DNA of 64,000 nucleotides from Mycobacterium lacus (GTDB lineage Bacteria > Actinomycetota > Actinomycetes > Mycobacteriales > Mycobacteriaceae), in contig NZ_AP022581.1 of assembly GCF_010731535.1 (NCBI RefSeq), forward strand, positions 2,985,952 through 3,049,951. Reading direction: 5' to 3'. The notes beneath the pieces are model-generated. The model did not search any database, had not been told where the DNA came from, and saw nothing but the letters and a program-made list of their open reading frames with translations. The position numbers and the translations under genes were made by a program. Within the stretch, counting starts at the first letter, position 1. Every line of letters begins with the position of its first letter. Shown in pieces: positions 35,538-48,750 of this stretch.

Positions 35538-37472
35538 ATGAGTGCGCATGTCGAGCAGTTGGAGTTTCAGGCGGAGGCACGCCAGCTTCTGGATTTGATG
35601 GTCCACTCGGTTTACTCCAACAAGGATTCATTTCTGCGGGAGTTGATCTCGAACAGTTCCGATGCGCTGGACAAGCTGCGGCTTGAGGCGTTGCGGAACC
35701 AGGATCTGGATGTCGACACCTCCGATCTGCACATCCAGATCGACGCAGACAAGGACGCCCGCACCCTGACCGTTCGCGACAACGGCATCGGCATGACGCG
35801 GGCGGAGGTCGTGGATCTTATCGGCACGTTGGCCAAGTCGGGTACCGCCGAGCTGCGTCAGCAGTTGCGAGAGGCCAAGAATGCGGCCGCCTCCGAGGAA
35901 CTGATCGGTCAGTTTGGTATCGGCTTCTACTCGTGTTTCATGGTTGCCGATAAGGTCCAGCTGCTCACCCGCAAGGCCGGCGAGAGCGAAGCTACCCGAT
36001 GGGAATCCAGCGGCGAGGGCACCTACACCATCGAATCCGTCGACGGTGCCCCGCAGGGGACCTCGGTCACCCTGCACCTCAAGCCCGAAGACGCCGAGGA
36101 CGAGCTGCACGACTACACAGCGGAGTGGAAGATCAGGAACCTGGTCAAGAAATACTCCGACTTCATCGCCTGGCCCATCCGGATGGAGGTCGAGCGACGT
36201 ACCCCGGCCCCAGAAGAAGGCGGCGAAGACGTCGTCACCCTCGAAACCGAGACCATCAACTCGATGAAGGCCCTCTGGGCCAGGCCTAAAGACGAGGTCT
36301 CCGACGAGGAGTACAAGGAGTTCTACAAACACATCGCGCACGCCTGGGACGACCCGCTGGAGGTCGTCTCGCTCAAGGCGGAGGGCACCTTCGAATACCA
36401 GGCGCTGCTGTTCATCCCGTCACACGCCCCGTTCGACCTGTTCAACCGGGACGCGCACACCGGCGTCCAGCTGTATGTCAAGCGCGTGTTCATCATGGGC
36501 GACTGCGACCAGCTCATGCCCGAGTACCTGCGCTTCATCAAGGGCGTGGTCGATGCAGCGGACCTGTCGCTCAACGTCTCCCGCGAAATCCTGCAGCAGG
36601 ATCGGCAGATCAAGGCGATCCGTCGCCGCCTGACCAAGAAGGTCCTCTCGACGATCAAGGACCTGCAGTCCGAGCGACCGGAGGACTATCGCACCTTCTG
36701 GACCCAGTTCGGCCGGGTCCTCAAGGAGGGCCTGCTGTCGGATTTCGACAATCAGGACACCCTCCTACGTGTGTCCTCGTTCGCCTCGACACACAGCGAC
36801 GAGGAAGCCACCACCCTGCCCGAGTACGTCGAGCGGATGAAGGACGGTCAGAAGCAGATCTTCTACGCCACCGGCGACACGCGCCAGCAACTCCTGAAGT
36901 CCCCGCACCTCGAGGCGTTCAGGGCCAAGGGTTACGAGGTCCTGCTGCTCACCGACCCGGTCGACGAGGTCTGGGTGGGAACGGTGACCGAGTTCGACGG
37001 CAAGCCGCTGCAGTCGGTGGCCAAGGGCGAGGTCGACCTGGCCTCCGAAGAGGACACCAGCCAGGCCGAGCGTGAGGAGCAGGAAAAGGAATTCGCCGAG
37101 CTGCTGACGTGGTTGAAGGAGACCCTGAGCGAGCACGTCAAGGAAGTGCGGCTGTCGACCCGCCTGACCGAGTCGCCGGCCTGCCTGATCACCGACGCCT
37201 TCGGGATGACACCGGCCCTCGCGCGCATCTACCGGGCCTCCGGGCAAGAAGTTCCGGTCGGGAAGCGGACTCTCGAACTCAATCCGAATCATCCGCTTAT
37301 CACCGGCCTGCGCGAAGCGCACAAGGACAGCACCGACGATGCTCAAAAAGCCCGCCTTGCCCAGACCGCGGAATTGTTATACGGCACAGCACTTCTCGCC
37401 GAGGGCGGCGCGCTCGAGGATCCGGCAAGGTTCGCCCAGCTGCTCGCAGACCGACTGACGCGCACGGTGTAA
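35538..37472 (+). CDS. htpG: Molecular chaperone HtpG (Hsp90)
   Basis: The 644-residue Hsp90 starts MSAHVEQLEFQAEARQLLDL. The GHKL ATPase motifs are all present: LRELISNSSDALDK, TVRDNGIGMT, LIGTLAKSGTAEL and QFGIGFYSCFMVADK. Middle-domain LFIPSHAPFDLF and the dimerisation domain DAFGMTPALARIYR follow. It is close to the M. tuberculosis HtpG (Rv2299c) as I remember it, but that gene lies elsewhere. Here it stands at the end of an accessory block with IS remnants. It seems functional and could be a relocated gene or a second copy. Confidence 0.95.
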   Translation: MSAHVEQLEFQAEARQLLDLMVHSVYSNKDSFLRELISNSSDALDKLRLEALRNQDLDVDTSDLHIQIDADKDARTLTVRDNGIGMTRAEVVDLIGTLAKSGTAELRQQLREAKNAAASEELIGQFGIGFYSCFMVADKVQLLTRKAGESEATRWESSGEGTYTIESVDGAPQGTSVTLHLKPEDAEDELHDYTAEWKIRNLVKKYSDFIAWPIRMEVERRTPAPEEGGEDVVTLETETINSMKALWARPKDEVSDEEYKEFYKHIAHAWDDPLEVVSLKAEGTFEYQALLFIPSHAPFDLFNRDAHTGVQLYVKRVFIMGDCDQLMPEYLRFIKGVVDAADLSLNVSREILQQDRQIKAIRRRLTKKVLSTIKDLQSERPEDYRTFWTQFGRVLKEGLLSDFDNQDTLLRVSSFASTHSDEEATTLPEYVERMKDGQKQIFYATGDTRQQLLKSPHLEAFRAKGYEVLLLTDPVDEVWVGTVTEFDGKPLQSVAKGEVDLASEEDTSQAEREEQEKEFAELLTWLKETLSEHVKEVRLSTRLTESPACLITDAFGMTPALARIYRASGQEVPVGKRTLELNPNHPLITGLREAHKDSTDDAQKARLAQTAELLYGTALLAEGGALEDPARFAQLLADRLTRTV

Positions 37473-37616
37473 ACCGCGCGCGGCGGACCGCCGCGACGGA
37501 CTCATGGCGCGGCCGCGCCGAAAAGGCCGAAAAGCGTTGGCATGCTAGATTTCACAGCCGGCGCGGCTTCGGCGCCATCGTGAGCCGCCGCGGCTGAACA
37601 TCTACGGGGGGAGTCT

Positions 37617-39314
37617 GTGTCGATGCAGCCGCTGCGGGGCTGGCAGCGCCGAGCGATGGTGAAGTACCTTGCCGCTCAGCCGCGCGATTTCCTGGCCGTG
37701 GCCACCCCCGGATCCGGCAAGACAACGTTCGCACTGCGGGTTGCGGCCGAACTGCTTGGCCATCGCGCCGTCGAGCAGGTCACCGTCGTCGTGCCCACCG
37801 ATCACCTCAAGGTGCAGTGGGCGCGGGCCGCCGAACGGCACGGTCTGGCGCTGGATCCCAGATTCAACAACTCGAATCCCCAGACCTCCCCGGAGTATCA
37901 CGGCGTCATGGTCACCTACGCCCAGGTGGCGTCGCATCCCGCGCTGCATCGGGTGCGCACCGAGCAGCGCACGACCCTGGTCATCTTCGACGAGATCCAC
38001 CACGGCGGCGACGCCAAGGCGTGGGGTGAGGCCATCCGCGAGGCCTTCAGCGACGCCGCGCGCCGGCTTGCCCTGACGGGGACGCCGTTTCGTAGCGACG
38101 ACAGCCCAATCCCGTTCGTCACGTACGCGCCTGACGCCGACGGGCTGATGCGTTCGCAGGCCGACCACAGCTACGGCTATGCCGAAGCCCTTGCGGACGC
38201 CGTGGTCCGGCCGGTGGTGTTTCTCGCCTACTCGGGGCAGGCGCGCTGGCGGGACAGCGCCGGCGACGAGCACGAGGCGCGACTGGGCGAGCCGCTGTCT
38301 CCCGAACAGACCGCACGGGCGTGGCGCACGGCGTTGGACCCAGCCGGCGAGTGGATGCCCGCCGTGATCACGGCCGCCGATCAGCGGTTGCGCCAATTGC
38401 GCACACACGTGCCCGACGCCGGGGGCATGATCATCGCCTCCGACCAGACCGCGGCCCGCGCCTACGCCGGCCTGCTGACCGAGCTGACGTCGGAAGCACC
38501 CACAATCGTGCTCTCCGACGACCCCGGATCGTCGGCCCGCATCAGCGAATTCGCCGCGGGAACCAGCCGGTGGCTGGTCGCGGTGCGCATGGTCTCGGAA
38601 GGCGTCGACGTACCCCGGCTCTCGGTGGGGATCTACGCCACCAGCGCCTCGACTCCGCTGTTCTTCGCGCAGGCCATCGGCCGGTTCGTGCGGTCGCGCC
38701 GGCCGGGCGAAACGGCAAGCATCTTCCTGCCGTCGGTGCCTGGCCTGCTCCACCTGGCCAGTGAGTTGGAGGCCCAGCGCGACCACGTGCTCGGCAAACC
38801 GCACCGCGAAGCCGACGATCCCCTCGTCGGCGATCCCGCGACGCGTACGCACACCGAGAAGAGCGCGGCGCAGCAGACCTTCACCGCATTGGGGGCCGAC
38901 GCCGAACTGGATCAGGTGATCTTTGACGGTTCCTCGTTCGGAACCGCCACCCCCGCCGGAAGCGACGAGGAGGCCGACTACCTCGGCATCCCCGGGTTGC
39001 TCGACCCCGAGCAGATGCGCGCCCTGCTGCACCGCCGCCAGGACGAGCAGCTGCGGAAACGGGCCCGGCTCCAGAAAGGGGCTGCGCCGGCGGCAACATC
39101 AGAGGCCCCGGCGTCGGTGCATGGCCAACTGCGCGAGCTGCGCCGCGAACTCAACACCCTCGTCTCGATCGCCCACCACCGCACCGGCAAACCGCACGGG
39201 TGGATCCACAACGAACTCCGCCGCCGCTGCGGAGGGCCTCCGATCGCCGCCGCGACCCGCGACCAGCTCAAGGCCCGCATCGATGCCGTGCGGAAGCTCA
39301 ACGCCGAGCAATGA
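37617..39314 (+). CDS. Superfamily 2 DEAD/DEAH-type helicase
   Basis: The 565-residue protein has a RecA-like helicase core: Walker A ATPGSGKTTFALRV near residue 37, DEIHHGGDAK as the DEAH-like box, ALTGTPFRSDD as motif III, and MVSEGVDVPRL with AIGRFVRSRRPGE as motifs V and VI. The C-terminus holds a charged Arg/Glu/Leu-rich helix of unknown role. Substrate (DNA or RNA) is unknown. GTG start with a GGGGGGAG site. It corresponds by position to Rv2917, which I expect next to ffh; its stop is 10 bp from the convergent glnD stop. Confidence 0.88.
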   Translation: MSMQPLRGWQRRAMVKYLAAQPRDFLAVATPGSGKTTFALRVAAELLGHRAVEQVTVVVPTDHLKVQWARAAERHGLALDPRFNNSNPQTSPEYHGVMVTYAQVASHPALHRVRTEQRTTLVIFDEIHHGGDAKAWGEAIREAFSDAARRLALTGTPFRSDDSPIPFVTYAPDADGLMRSQADHSYGYAEALADAVVRPVVFLAYSGQARWRDSAGDEHEARLGEPLSPEQTARAWRTALDPAGEWMPAVITAADQRLRQLRTHVPDAGGMIIASDQTAARAYAGLLTELTSEAPTIVLSDDPGSSARISEFAAGTSRWLVAVRMVSEGVDVPRLSVGIYATSASTPLFFAQAIGRFVRSRRPGETASIFLPSVPGLLHLASELEAQRDHVLGKPHREADDPLVGDPATRTHTEKSAAQQTFTALGADAELDQVIFDGSSFGTATPAGSDEEADYLGIPGLLDPEQMRALLHRRQDEQLRKRARLQKGAAPAATSEAPASVHGQLRELRRELNTLVSIAHHRTGKPHGWIHNELRRRCGGPPIAAATRDQLKARIDAVRKLNAEQ

Positions 39315-39324
39315 CCGCGTGGAG

Positions 39325-41832
39325 CTAATCCCCGGCCGGCTCGTCGAGCAGGACGACCGCGGGCGCTCCCAACACCGCCAGTAGCTGTTGCTCCACGGCG
39401 GCGCGCGCGCCGTCATCGCCCTTGGCGGACGACCCGGCTCCGCCGTACCCATCCGGCACCGTCACGCAGAACACATCGGCTGCCGTCGACCCGAACGTGT
39501 TGACCTTCGCCCACACGATGTCCGCTCCGGCGAGCTCTAGCGCCCGGGCCAAGAGAGCGAGCAAGCCAATGCGATCCATGGCGCGGACTTCGACCACAAG
39601 CTGATCCGGTGCGGCGCTGTCGAGCCACAGGATGCGCGGCGGGGCGGTCGAACGTGTGACGGGCACACCCGCCTGCACCTCCCCGGCCTGGGCCGACGCC
39701 GAACCGGCGGCATCGCTGTGGCGCTTCTCCAACGTGCCGAGGACGTCGATGTCACCCGCGAGGGCGCCGACAAACTGCTGACGCAGCAGGTCCGCCGCGG
39801 GCGGGGAACCGAAAATCGGTGACACCACGAATTCGGTGATCGCGACACCTTCGTGAATGTTGACCGCCGCCGAATGGACCCGCAGGGAGTTCAGCGCCAG
39901 CACGGCGGCGGCCTTCGACACCAATCCCCGTTCGTCCGGCGCAACCATCACGGCGTCGATGCGCTCGCCGTCGCCAGGCTCGATCACCAGATGCACTCCG
40001 CGGTCGGCAGCCAGCGAAAGATAGTGGGGCGCAATCGGTTCGGCTTGCGGCAGCGGCTCACCGGCCATCAGAATCCGACAGCGCCGCACCAGGTCCTGGA
40101 TCAGGGAGGCCTTCCAGTCGCTCCACACGCCGGGTCCGGTGGCCTTCGAGTCCGCCTCCGACAGGGCGTGCAGCACTTCGAGCAATTGCGGATCCCCACC
40201 CAGGGCCTCGCACACCGCCTCGATGGTCTTCGGGTCCTTCAGGTCGCTTCGGGTCGCCGTTATGGGCAGCAGGAGGTGATGGCGGACGAGCTTGGAGAGG
40301 GTCTCAATGTCGGGGGGCGAGAGCCCCAGCCTCCTGCCGATGGGGATAGCCAACTCGGCCCCGAGCATGCTGTGATCGGTGCCCCGCCCCTTGCCGACGT
40401 CGTGCAGCAGCGCGCCAAGCGCAAGCAAGTCGGGCCGCGCCACACGGGTGGTCAGCGGGGCAGCCTGCACGGCGGTCTCGACCACGTGACGGTCCACGGT
40501 CCACTTGTGCGCGACGTCGCGCGGCGGAAGGTCGCGGATGGGCTCCCATTCGGGCAACAGCCGACCCCAGAGGCCGGTGCGGTCGAGGGCTTCGATCGTG
40601 GCCACCGCGGTGGGGCCGGCGGAAAGCACGACCAGCAGATCGTCCAATGCCTCGCGCGGCCAAGGAATCGGTAGGTCGGGGACGCTATTGGCCAAATGAC
40701 TCAGCGTGGCGGCGCCGATGGGCAATCCGGTGTCAGCCGACGCGGCGGCCACTCGTAGCACCAGGCCGGGGTCGTGCTCGGGTTGCGCCTCGCGGGCAAG
40801 CACAATTTCTCCGGCATACTCGACGACGCCCTCGTCCAGGGGGCGCCGCTTCGGCCGCCGCCGCAAGGCCGCGATGCCGCGCCGCGGCAACGCGTTGGCG
40901 GCGGTCCGCAGCCCGGTTTCGGCGTAGTAACTGATCGTGCGGGCCGCGTTTGACAGCATGCGCGCCAAGGCAAATCGGTCCCCCACACCCAACGCCGCGC
41001 TGATCTCGTCGGCGAACTGGGCCAGCAGCTGATCGCGTCCGCGGCCCGACACCCGGTGCAGCTCGGTGCGCACGTCGAGCAGTGTCAGATACGCGGCGTC
41101 CAGTGAACCCTCCGGCATGTCCGGGTGGCCCATCCCGCGGCGGTCGATGAGCTGAGCGATCGCCAGCGCGTTCAGCAATTGGACGTCGCGAAGGCCGCCG
41201 CGACCCGACTTGAGGTCGGGCTCGGCCCGGTGCGCGACGCGGCCCAAACGCAGCCAGCGGGCGTGCGTCATTTCGACGAGCTCGTCCATCCGGGACCGAA
41301 TTCCACCGCGCCACTGCCGCCGAACGCCGTCGATCAACTCCGCCGACAACCGCTGTTCGCCGGCGATGTGGCGTGCCTCCAGCATGCCCAGGGCGGCCGT
41401 CATGTCGGAACCGGCGATGCCCACCGCCTCACCGACCGTCCGCACGCTGTGGTCAAGCCGAATGTTGGCGTCCCACAACGGATACCACAGCCGATCGGCG
41501 ACCTTCCTCAGCACATCGGGCGGCCTGCCGTCATGCACCAGCATCAGGTCCAGGTCCGAGTAGGGCAGCAGCTCACGGCGGCCCAACCCGCCGATTCCGA
41601 CGACGGCAAAGCCACTGGTGTCGGTAATCCCGATCTCGGCCGCCTTGGCGACCAGCCAGGACTCGTGCAAATCCAGCAACGCCTGCCGCAGCTCGGCCGC
41701 ATTCAGCGCGTGGTGGTCCCCGGACAACAGCCTTCGCCGCGCAGCAGCCAAATTGACTGCCGCACAAGCACTTTCCGCTTCGCAGATCCCCAGTCGAGAT
41801 ACCCCGGACGGGTCGGGTCGGCTTGGTTTCAT
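39325..41832 (-). CDS. glnD: PII-modifying nucleotidyltransferase GlnD
   Basis: The 835-residue bifunctional enzyme adds and removes a nucleotide on PII in response to glutamine. The nucleotidyltransferase domain has GGLGRREL (81-88) and Asp93-x-Asp95 ([11 protein letters not shown]). An HD domain near residue 477 ([14 protein letters not shown]) is the hydrolase, followed by two ACT glutamine-sensing domains in the last 210 residues. In actinobacteria the enzyme adenylylates rather than uridylylates PII. It is the third gene of the amt-glnB-glnD operon. Confidence 0.95.
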   Translation of the reverse strand: MKPSRPDPSGVSRLGICEAESACAAVNLAAARRRLLSGDHHALNAAELRQALLDLHESWLVAKAAEIGITDTSGFAVVGIGGLGRRELLPYSDLDLMLVHDGRPPDVLRKVADRLWYPLWDANIRLDHSVRTVGEAVGIAGSDMTAALGMLEARHIAGEQRLSAELIDGVRRQWRGGIRSRMDELVEMTHARWLRLGRVAHRAEPDLKSGRGGLRDVQLLNALAIAQLIDRRGMGHPDMPEGSLDAAYLTLLDVRTELHRVSGRGRDQLLAQFADEISAALGVGDRFALARMLSNAARTISYYAETGLRTAANALPRRGIAALRRRPKRRPLDEGVVEYAGEIVLAREAQPEHDPGLVLRVAAASADTGLPIGAATLSHLANSVPDLPIPWPREALDDLLVVLSAGPTAVATIEALDRTGLWGRLLPEWEPIRDLPPRDVAHKWTVDRHVVETAVQAAPLTTRVARPDLLALGALLHDVGKGRGTDHSMLGAELAIPIGRRLGLSPPDIETLSKLVRHHLLLPITATRSDLKDPKTIEAVCEALGGDPQLLEVLHALSEADSKATGPGVWSDWKASLIQDLVRRCRILMAGEPLPQAEPIAPHYLSLAADRGVHLVIEPGDGERIDAVMVAPDERGLVSKAAAVLALNSLRVHSAAVNIHEGVAITEFVVSPIFGSPPAADLLRQQFVGALAGDIDVLGTLEKRHSDAAGSASAQAGEVQAGVPVTRSTAPPRILWLDSAAPDQLVVEVRAMDRIGLLALLARALELAGADIVWAKVNTFGSTAADVFCVTVPDGYGGAGSSAKGDDGARAAVEQQLLAVLGAPAVVLLDEPAGD

Positions 41833-41877
41833 ACCGTCGGCGCCCGTCCAGGCTGAATCAGCAATGAGCGTTTAGCC

Positions 41878-43646
<1,769 letters not shown>

Positions 43647-43790
43647 TCGCTATCACCTCCGGTCGCCCCTGAACTGGCCGTCAGACATGCGCCTGATGAC
43701 CTAATCTGTGAACCTTGCGCAATGGTTGTTGCGGCAATGGGGCCGAAATGTTTCGGCAGGATTAACGTCACACTCGCCGGGTAAGGACTC

Positions 43791-45092
43791 TCAGCCGAGC
43801 AGGGCGTCGACGAAAGCGGCGGGTTCGAACGGCGCCAGATCGTCGGGACCTTCGCCGAGTCCGACCAGTTTCACCGGGACCCCGAGTTCCTGCTGTACGC
43901 GGAAAACGATGCCGCCCTTGGCCGTTCCGTCGAGCTTGGTCAACACCGCGCCGGTGATGTCGACGACGTCGGCGAAAACACGGGCCTGCGCCAGCCCGTT
44001 TTGCCCGATCGTGGCGTCGAGCACCAACAGCACCTCGTCGACGGCGGCGCGCCGGGTCACCACGCGCTTGACTTTATCGAGTTCGTCCATCAGCCCGACC
44101 TTGGTGTGCAGCCGGCCGGCGGTGTCGATGAGGACCACGTCGGCGCCGGCGGCAATACCCTTGTCGACGGCATCGAACGCCACCGCTGCCGGATCGGCGC
44201 CTTCGGCGCCGCGCACCACCTCCGCGCCCACCCGCGCCGCCCAGGTCTGCAGTTGATCGGCCGCCGCGGCCCGGAAGGTGTCGGCCGCGCCGAGAACGAC
44301 GCGCCGGCCGTCGGCCACCAATACCCGCGCCAACTTGCCGACCGTGGTGGTCTTTCCGGTGCCGTTGACACCCACGACCAGCAGCACCGACGGGTGGTCG
44401 GCGTGCGGCAGGGCGCGGATCGAGCGGTCCATGCCGGGGTGCAGCTCCTTGATCAGCACGTCACGCAGCACAGCCCGGGCGTCGGCCTCGTTACGAACGT
44501 TGCCGCTGGCCAGCCGGCTGCGCAGCTCCGACATCACCGACGCGGTCGCCACCGGGCCCAGGTCGGCGACCAGCAGGGTGTCTTCGACGTCTTGCCAGGA
44601 GTCCTCGTCCAGGTCGCCGCCGCCGATCAGCCCCAGCATGCTGCGCCCGAACGCGTTCTGCGACTTGGCGAGGCGTCCGCGCAACCGCTCCAGCCGGCCC
44701 GAGGGCGGCGAGATGGCCTCCGTTTGTGGAGCTTCGGGGACCTGTGGCCCCGACTCGACCGTCGGCGCGCCCGGGCGGGCGATGGTCTCGGGTTCGGGAA
44801 GGTGGACATCGGCGATCGTGCGCCGCGGCGCATCGCGAGGGACGGTCGCGTCGTCGCCCACGGCGGGCAGACCGCTGGTGTCGATCCGGTCGGCGGGCTC
44901 GACCGTCGGCGTCCGACTAAACGCGATCCCGGACGACGCGGTGTAACCGCCCGAGCGGTCAACGGTTTCGGGTTCGGGCCGGGCCGACAGACTGATGCGC
45001 CGCTGGCGGTAGAGCACCAGGCCCAGGGTCAGCGCGGCGACGACGACCAGGGCGGCGATGACCGCTATGGCGATCCACAGACCTTCTGACAC
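43791..45092 (-). CDS. ftsY: Signal recognition particle receptor FtsY
   Basis: The 433-residue protein begins with a transmembrane anchor (residues 6-28, LWIAIAVIAALVVVAALTLG), as in actinobacterial FtsY, then an acidic/Pro-rich A region. The NG GTPase domain has Walker A GVNGTGKTTT at 241-250, DTFRAAAADQL, DTAGRLHTK and TKLDGTAKGG. It pairs with Ffh, encoded 12 kb away. GTG start with GGAAGGA; lies directly downstream of smc. Confidence 0.96.
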   Translation of the reverse strand: MSEGLWIAIAVIAALVVVAALTLGLVLYRQRRISLSARPEPETVDRSGGYTASSGIAFSRTPTVEPADRIDTSGLPAVGDDATVPRDAPRRTIADVHLPEPETIARPGAPTVESGPQVPEAPQTEAISPPSGRLERLRGRLAKSQNAFGRSMLGLIGGGDLDEDSWQDVEDTLLVADLGPVATASVMSELRSRLASGNVRNEADARAVLRDVLIKELHPGMDRSIRALPHADHPSVLLVVGVNGTGKTTTVGKLARVLVADGRRVVLGAADTFRAAAADQLQTWAARVGAEVVRGAEGADPAAVAFDAVDKGIAAGADVVLIDTAGRLHTKVGLMDELDKVKRVVTRRAAVDEVLLVLDATIGQNGLAQARVFADVVDITGAVLTKLDGTAKGGIVFRVQQELGVPVKLVGLGEGPDDLAPFEPAAFVDALLG

Positions 45093-45133
45093 GCCGATAA
45101 TCCTTCCAAGGTTTCAGGGTTCCAGCGGCCGAG

Positions 45134-48100
45134 CTAGGCGGTGCTAGTAACCAGCTGATCCACCTGCTGACCGCGCATCCGCTGCGAGATCACCGCGCTG
45201 ATGCCGTCGTTGCCCATGGTCACGCCGTAGAGCGCGTCGGCCACTTCCATCGTCGGTTTCTGGTGCGTGATGATGACGATCTGCGACTGGTCGCGAAGCT
45301 GCTCGAATAGGCCGATCAAACGGCCCAGGTTAACGTCGTCCAGCGCGGCCTCCACCTCGTCCATGATGTAGAAGGGCGACGGGCGTGCGCGGAAGATCGC
45401 CACCAGCATCGCTACCGCGGTCAGCGCCTTCTCACCGCCGGAGAGCAACGACAGCCGGGTGACTTTCTTGCCGGGCGGGCGCGCCTCGACCTCGATTCCG
45501 GTGGTGAGCATGTCGTCGGGGTCGGTGAGCCGCAGCCGACCTTCGCCGCCCGGGAACAGCGAGCCGAACACCCCGCGGAATTCGCGCTCCACGTCGGCGA
45601 AAGCGTCGGTGAACACCTGCAAAATGCGGGCATCCACGTCGGCGACGACGCCGAGCAGATCCTTGCGGGCAGCCTTGACATCCTCGAGTTGGGTGGCCAG
45701 GAAGTTGTAGCGCTCCTCCAGCGCAGCAAACTCCTCGAGCGCCAACGGATTGACCCTGCCCAATTCGGCCAGCTCGCGCTCGGCGCGTTTGGCCCGACGC
45801 TCCTGGGTAGCGCGGTCGAAAGGCATCGGCGCGGGCGCGGTCACCTGTTCGCCGCGCTCGCGGGCTTGCTCGAATTCCGCGATTTCCAGGTCGGTCGGCG
45901 GCAGCGCGACATGTGGCCCGTACTCGGCGATCAAATCGGCCGGGGTCATTCCGAATTGCTCGAGCACCATTTGCTCAACCTGTTCGATGCGCAGCGCCGC
46001 CTGGGCATTGGCCACCTCGTCGCGGTGCAGCGAATCGGTGAGCACGGCCACTCGGGCGCTCAGCGCGTTCGTCTCGTCGCGGACCGTGGCCATCGCCACC
46101 GTACGCCGATCGCGCTCGGCGGCCAGGGCGTCGCGATGTTGCGACGCCGCATCAACCGCCCGGTTCAACCGCCAGGCGAGCAGCCGCCCGCAATCGGCGA
46201 CCGTCGCGGCCACCGCGGCCGCGTGCAGTCGCGCGGCACGCGCTTGCTCGGCCCGCAGCCGCGCCTCACGTTCGGCCGCGGCCGCGCGGCGCAGCGAATC
46301 CGCGCGCCCGCGAACCGCATTGGCGCGTTCCTCCGCGGTCCGCACCGCCAGCCGGGCCTCCACCTCGACGCCTCGGGCACTTTCGGCGGCGGCGGCGATT
46401 GCCTGGCGATCGACGGGTTCGACGGCCTGCACCTGCTGGGTCTCTTGGGCGTTGCGCAGCCGGGTCTCGAGCTCAACGACCTCCTCGACGGTTTGCGCGC
46501 GCCCGGTTTCCAGTTCCTCGCGCTGTTGCAGCAGCCTGTTCCAGTCTTCTTCGGCCGCACGCGCCTCCTGCCCGAGCCGGCCCAGCTGCTCGTACATCGC
46601 CGAGATCGCCGTGTCCGATTCGTTGAGCGCGGCCAACGCCTGCTCGGCCGCGTCCTGACGGGCCGACTGCTCGGTCAATGCCCCGGACAACGCCGCGCTC
46701 AGTCGCGCCACCTGCGCCTCGGCCGCCGCCAGCTCGCTGCCGGCCTTGTCGATTTCGGAGGTGATTTCCAGCGTGGACAGCTTGCGGTCGGAACCGCCGC
46801 TCATCCAGCCGGCGCCCACCAGATCACCGTCGACCGTGACCGCACGCAACTGCGGGCGAATCGCGATCAGACGTAGCGCTTCGGTCAGGTCGTTGACCAC
46901 CGCGACCCCCGAGAGCATCGCGATCATCGCGCCGCGCAGTCGCGGCGGCGCTTCGACCAAGTCGAGCGCCCACAAGGCGGCGCCGGGGAGCGCGGGCGCC
47001 GGGTCTTCTCGTGCCGGCCAGTCGCCCAAGACGATGGCCGCGCGGCCCCCGTCGGCCTCCTTGAGCGCGGTGACCGCGCGATGGGCGGCGCTCAGGTCGT
47101 CGGCGGCCAGCGCGTCGGCCGCCGACCCGAGCACCGCCGCCAGCGCGGCCTCATAGCCCGGGCACACTTTCACCAACTTCGCGATCGGTCCGAAAAGCCC
47201 TGCGCCACTGTGATTCCGGGCGAGCCACGCAGCGCCGTCCTTACGCTCGAGCCCTACCGAGAGCGCATCGATGCGGGCTCGCAGCGACGCCACGTGGCGC
47301 TCGGCGTCGCGTTCGGCGGACTGCAGTTCGGCGACGCGTTGGTCGGCCAGCCGCAGCGCGGCCACCGTGCGCTCGTGCTGCTCGTCCAGGCCGACCTCGC
47401 CCTGATCCAGTTCAACGACGCGGCCCTGCGCGGTTTCGAACTCCGCTCGGCTCTGCTGCGCCCGGGCGGCGGCCACCTCGATGCGCTCGGACAACCGCGC
47501 GATGCTGTCATCGATCGACTCGACGCGCGCGCGCATGGTCTCCACCTGACCGGCCAGCCGCGCCAGGCCCTCACGACGGTCCGCCTCCGCGCGCACCGCC
47601 GCCAGATGGGCGCGGTCGGCCTCGGCGGCCTGACGCTCGCGGTCGGCCAGCTCGGCCCGGGCGGCATCGAGCCGGCTGCGGGCGGCGGCGAGCTCCTCCA
47701 GCAGCCGCTGCTCGGTGACCGCGACCCGCTCGGCCTCGGCCTCCAGCTCCTCGGGTTTTGTGGGGTCGCGGTCGCTGACCGCTACCGGCTCGACATCGAG
47801 ATGGTGGGCGCGTTCGGTGGCGATGCGCACCGTCGCACCCACCCGTTCGGCCAGAGCGGACAGCCCGAACCAGGTGTGCTGGACCGACTCGGCCCGGGTG
47901 GACAGCTCGGCCAGGGCCGCCTCATGGGCCGTCAGCTCCTCGGAGGCCACCGCGAGGCGGGCGGCGGCCTCGTCATGCTCGCGGCGCATCGTGAACTCGG
48001 CCTCGAAGATCGCCTCCCGCTCCGTTCGCCGGCTGACCAGGTCGTCGGCGGCTAGCCGCAGCCGGGCGTCGCGCAGATCGGCCTGGATGGTCGCCGCGCG

Positions 48101-48739
48101 TCGGGCCACCTCGGCTTGCCGGCCCAACGGCTTGAGCTGGCGCCGCAGCTCGGTGGTCAGATCGCTGAGCCGGGCCAGGTTCGCCGACATCGCGTCGAGC
48201 TTGCGGAGCGCCTTTTCTTTGCGCTTGCGATGCTTGAGCACGCCCGCGGCTTCCTCGATGAACGCTCGCCGGTCCTCGGGCCGCGACTGCAGGATCTCCT
48301 CCAGCTTGCCCTGCCCGACGATCACATGCATCTCGCGGCCGATGCCGGAGTCGCTCAGTAGCTCCTGGACATCCATCAAACGGCAACTGCTGCCGTTGAT
48401 TTCGTATTCGCTGGCGCCGTCGCGGAACATCCGCCGCGTGATCGACACCTCGGAATACTCGATCGGCAGTGCGTTGTCGGAGTTGTCGATGGTGACGGTG
48501 ACTTCGGCGCGGCCCAGCGGGGCGCGCGACGAGGTGCCGGCAAAGATGACGTCTTCCATCTTGCCGCCGCGCAGGGTCTTCGCGCCCTGCTCCCCCATCA
48601 CCCACGCGATGGCGTCCACCACGTTGGACTTGCCGGATCCATTGGGCCCGACGACGGCGGTGATGCCGGGCTCGAAACGCAGAGTCGTCGGCGACGCGAA
48701 GGACTTGAAGCCCTTCAGCGTCAGACTCTTGAGGTACAC
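45134..48739 (-). CDS. smc: Chromosome segregation protein SMC
   Basis: The 1201-residue condensin ATPase has Walker [10 protein letters not shown] at 31-39 and the Q-loop region of the N-terminal head. Long coiled coils flank the hinge in the middle (around [20 protein letters not shown]). The C-terminal head has the signature [15 protein letters not shown] and Walker [14 protein letters not shown]. The GTG at 48739 ([14 protein letters not shown]) is the family start; a longer frame overlaps the upstream gene in sense. It precedes ftsY. Confidence 0.97.
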   Translation of the reverse strand: MYLKSLTLKGFKSFASPTTLRFEPGITAVVGPNGSGKSNVVDAIAWVMGEQGAKTLRGGKMEDVIFAGTSSRAPLGRAEVTVTIDNSDNALPIEYSEVSITRRMFRDGASEYEINGSSCRLMDVQELLSDSGIGREMHVIVGQGKLEEILQSRPEDRRAFIEEAAGVLKHRKRKEKALRKLDAMSANLARLSDLTTELRRQLKPLGRQAEVARRAATIQADLRDARLRLAADDLVSRRTEREAIFEAEFTMRREHDEAAARLAVASEELTAHEAALAELSTRAESVQHTWFGLSALAERVGATVRIATERAHHLDVEPVAVSDRDPTKPEELEAEAERVAVTEQRLLEELAAARSRLDAARAELADRERQAAEADRAHLAAVRAEADRREGLARLAGQVETMRARVESIDDSIARLSERIEVAAARAQQSRAEFETAQGRVVELDQGEVGLDEQHERTVAALRLADQRVAELQSAERDAERHVASLRARIDALSVGLERKDGAAWLARNHSGAGLFGPIAKLVKVCPGYEAALAAVLGSAADALAADDLSAAHRAVTALKEADGGRAAIVLGDWPAREDPAPALPGAALWALDLVEAPPRLRGAMIAMLSGVAVVNDLTEALRLIAIRPQLRAVTVDGDLVGAGWMSGGSDRKLSTLEITSEIDKAGSELAAAEAQVARLSAALSGALTEQSARQDAAEQALAALNESDTAISAMYEQLGRLGQEARAAEEDWNRLLQQREELETGRAQTVEEVVELETRLRNAQETQQVQAVEPVDRQAIAAAAESARGVEVEARLAVRTAEERANAVRGRADSLRRAAAAEREARLRAEQARAARLHAAAVAATVADCGRLLAWRLNRAVDAASQHRDALAAERDRRTVAMATVRDETNALSARVAVLTDSLHRDEVANAQAALRIEQVEQMVLEQFGMTPADLIAEYGPHVALPPTDLEIAEFEQARERGEQVTAPAPMPFDRATQERRAKRAERELAELGRVNPLALEEFAALEERYNFLATQLEDVKAARKDLLGVVADVDARILQVFTDAFADVEREFRGVFGSLFPGGEGRLRLTDPDDMLTTGIEVEARPPGKKVTRLSLLSGGEKALTAVAMLVAIFRARPSPFYIMDEVEAALDDVNLGRLIGLFEQLRDQSQIVIITHQKPTMEVADALYGVTMGNDGISAVISQRMRGQQVDQLVTSTA

Positions 48740-48750
48740 GGCCTGCCAGA

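Noticed and set aside
43647..43790. Possible GlnR operator (GTGAC ... GAAAC) upstream of amt
   Set aside because: The two half-sites are 12 bases apart rather than the spacing of the known GlnR boxes, and the second pair is missing.
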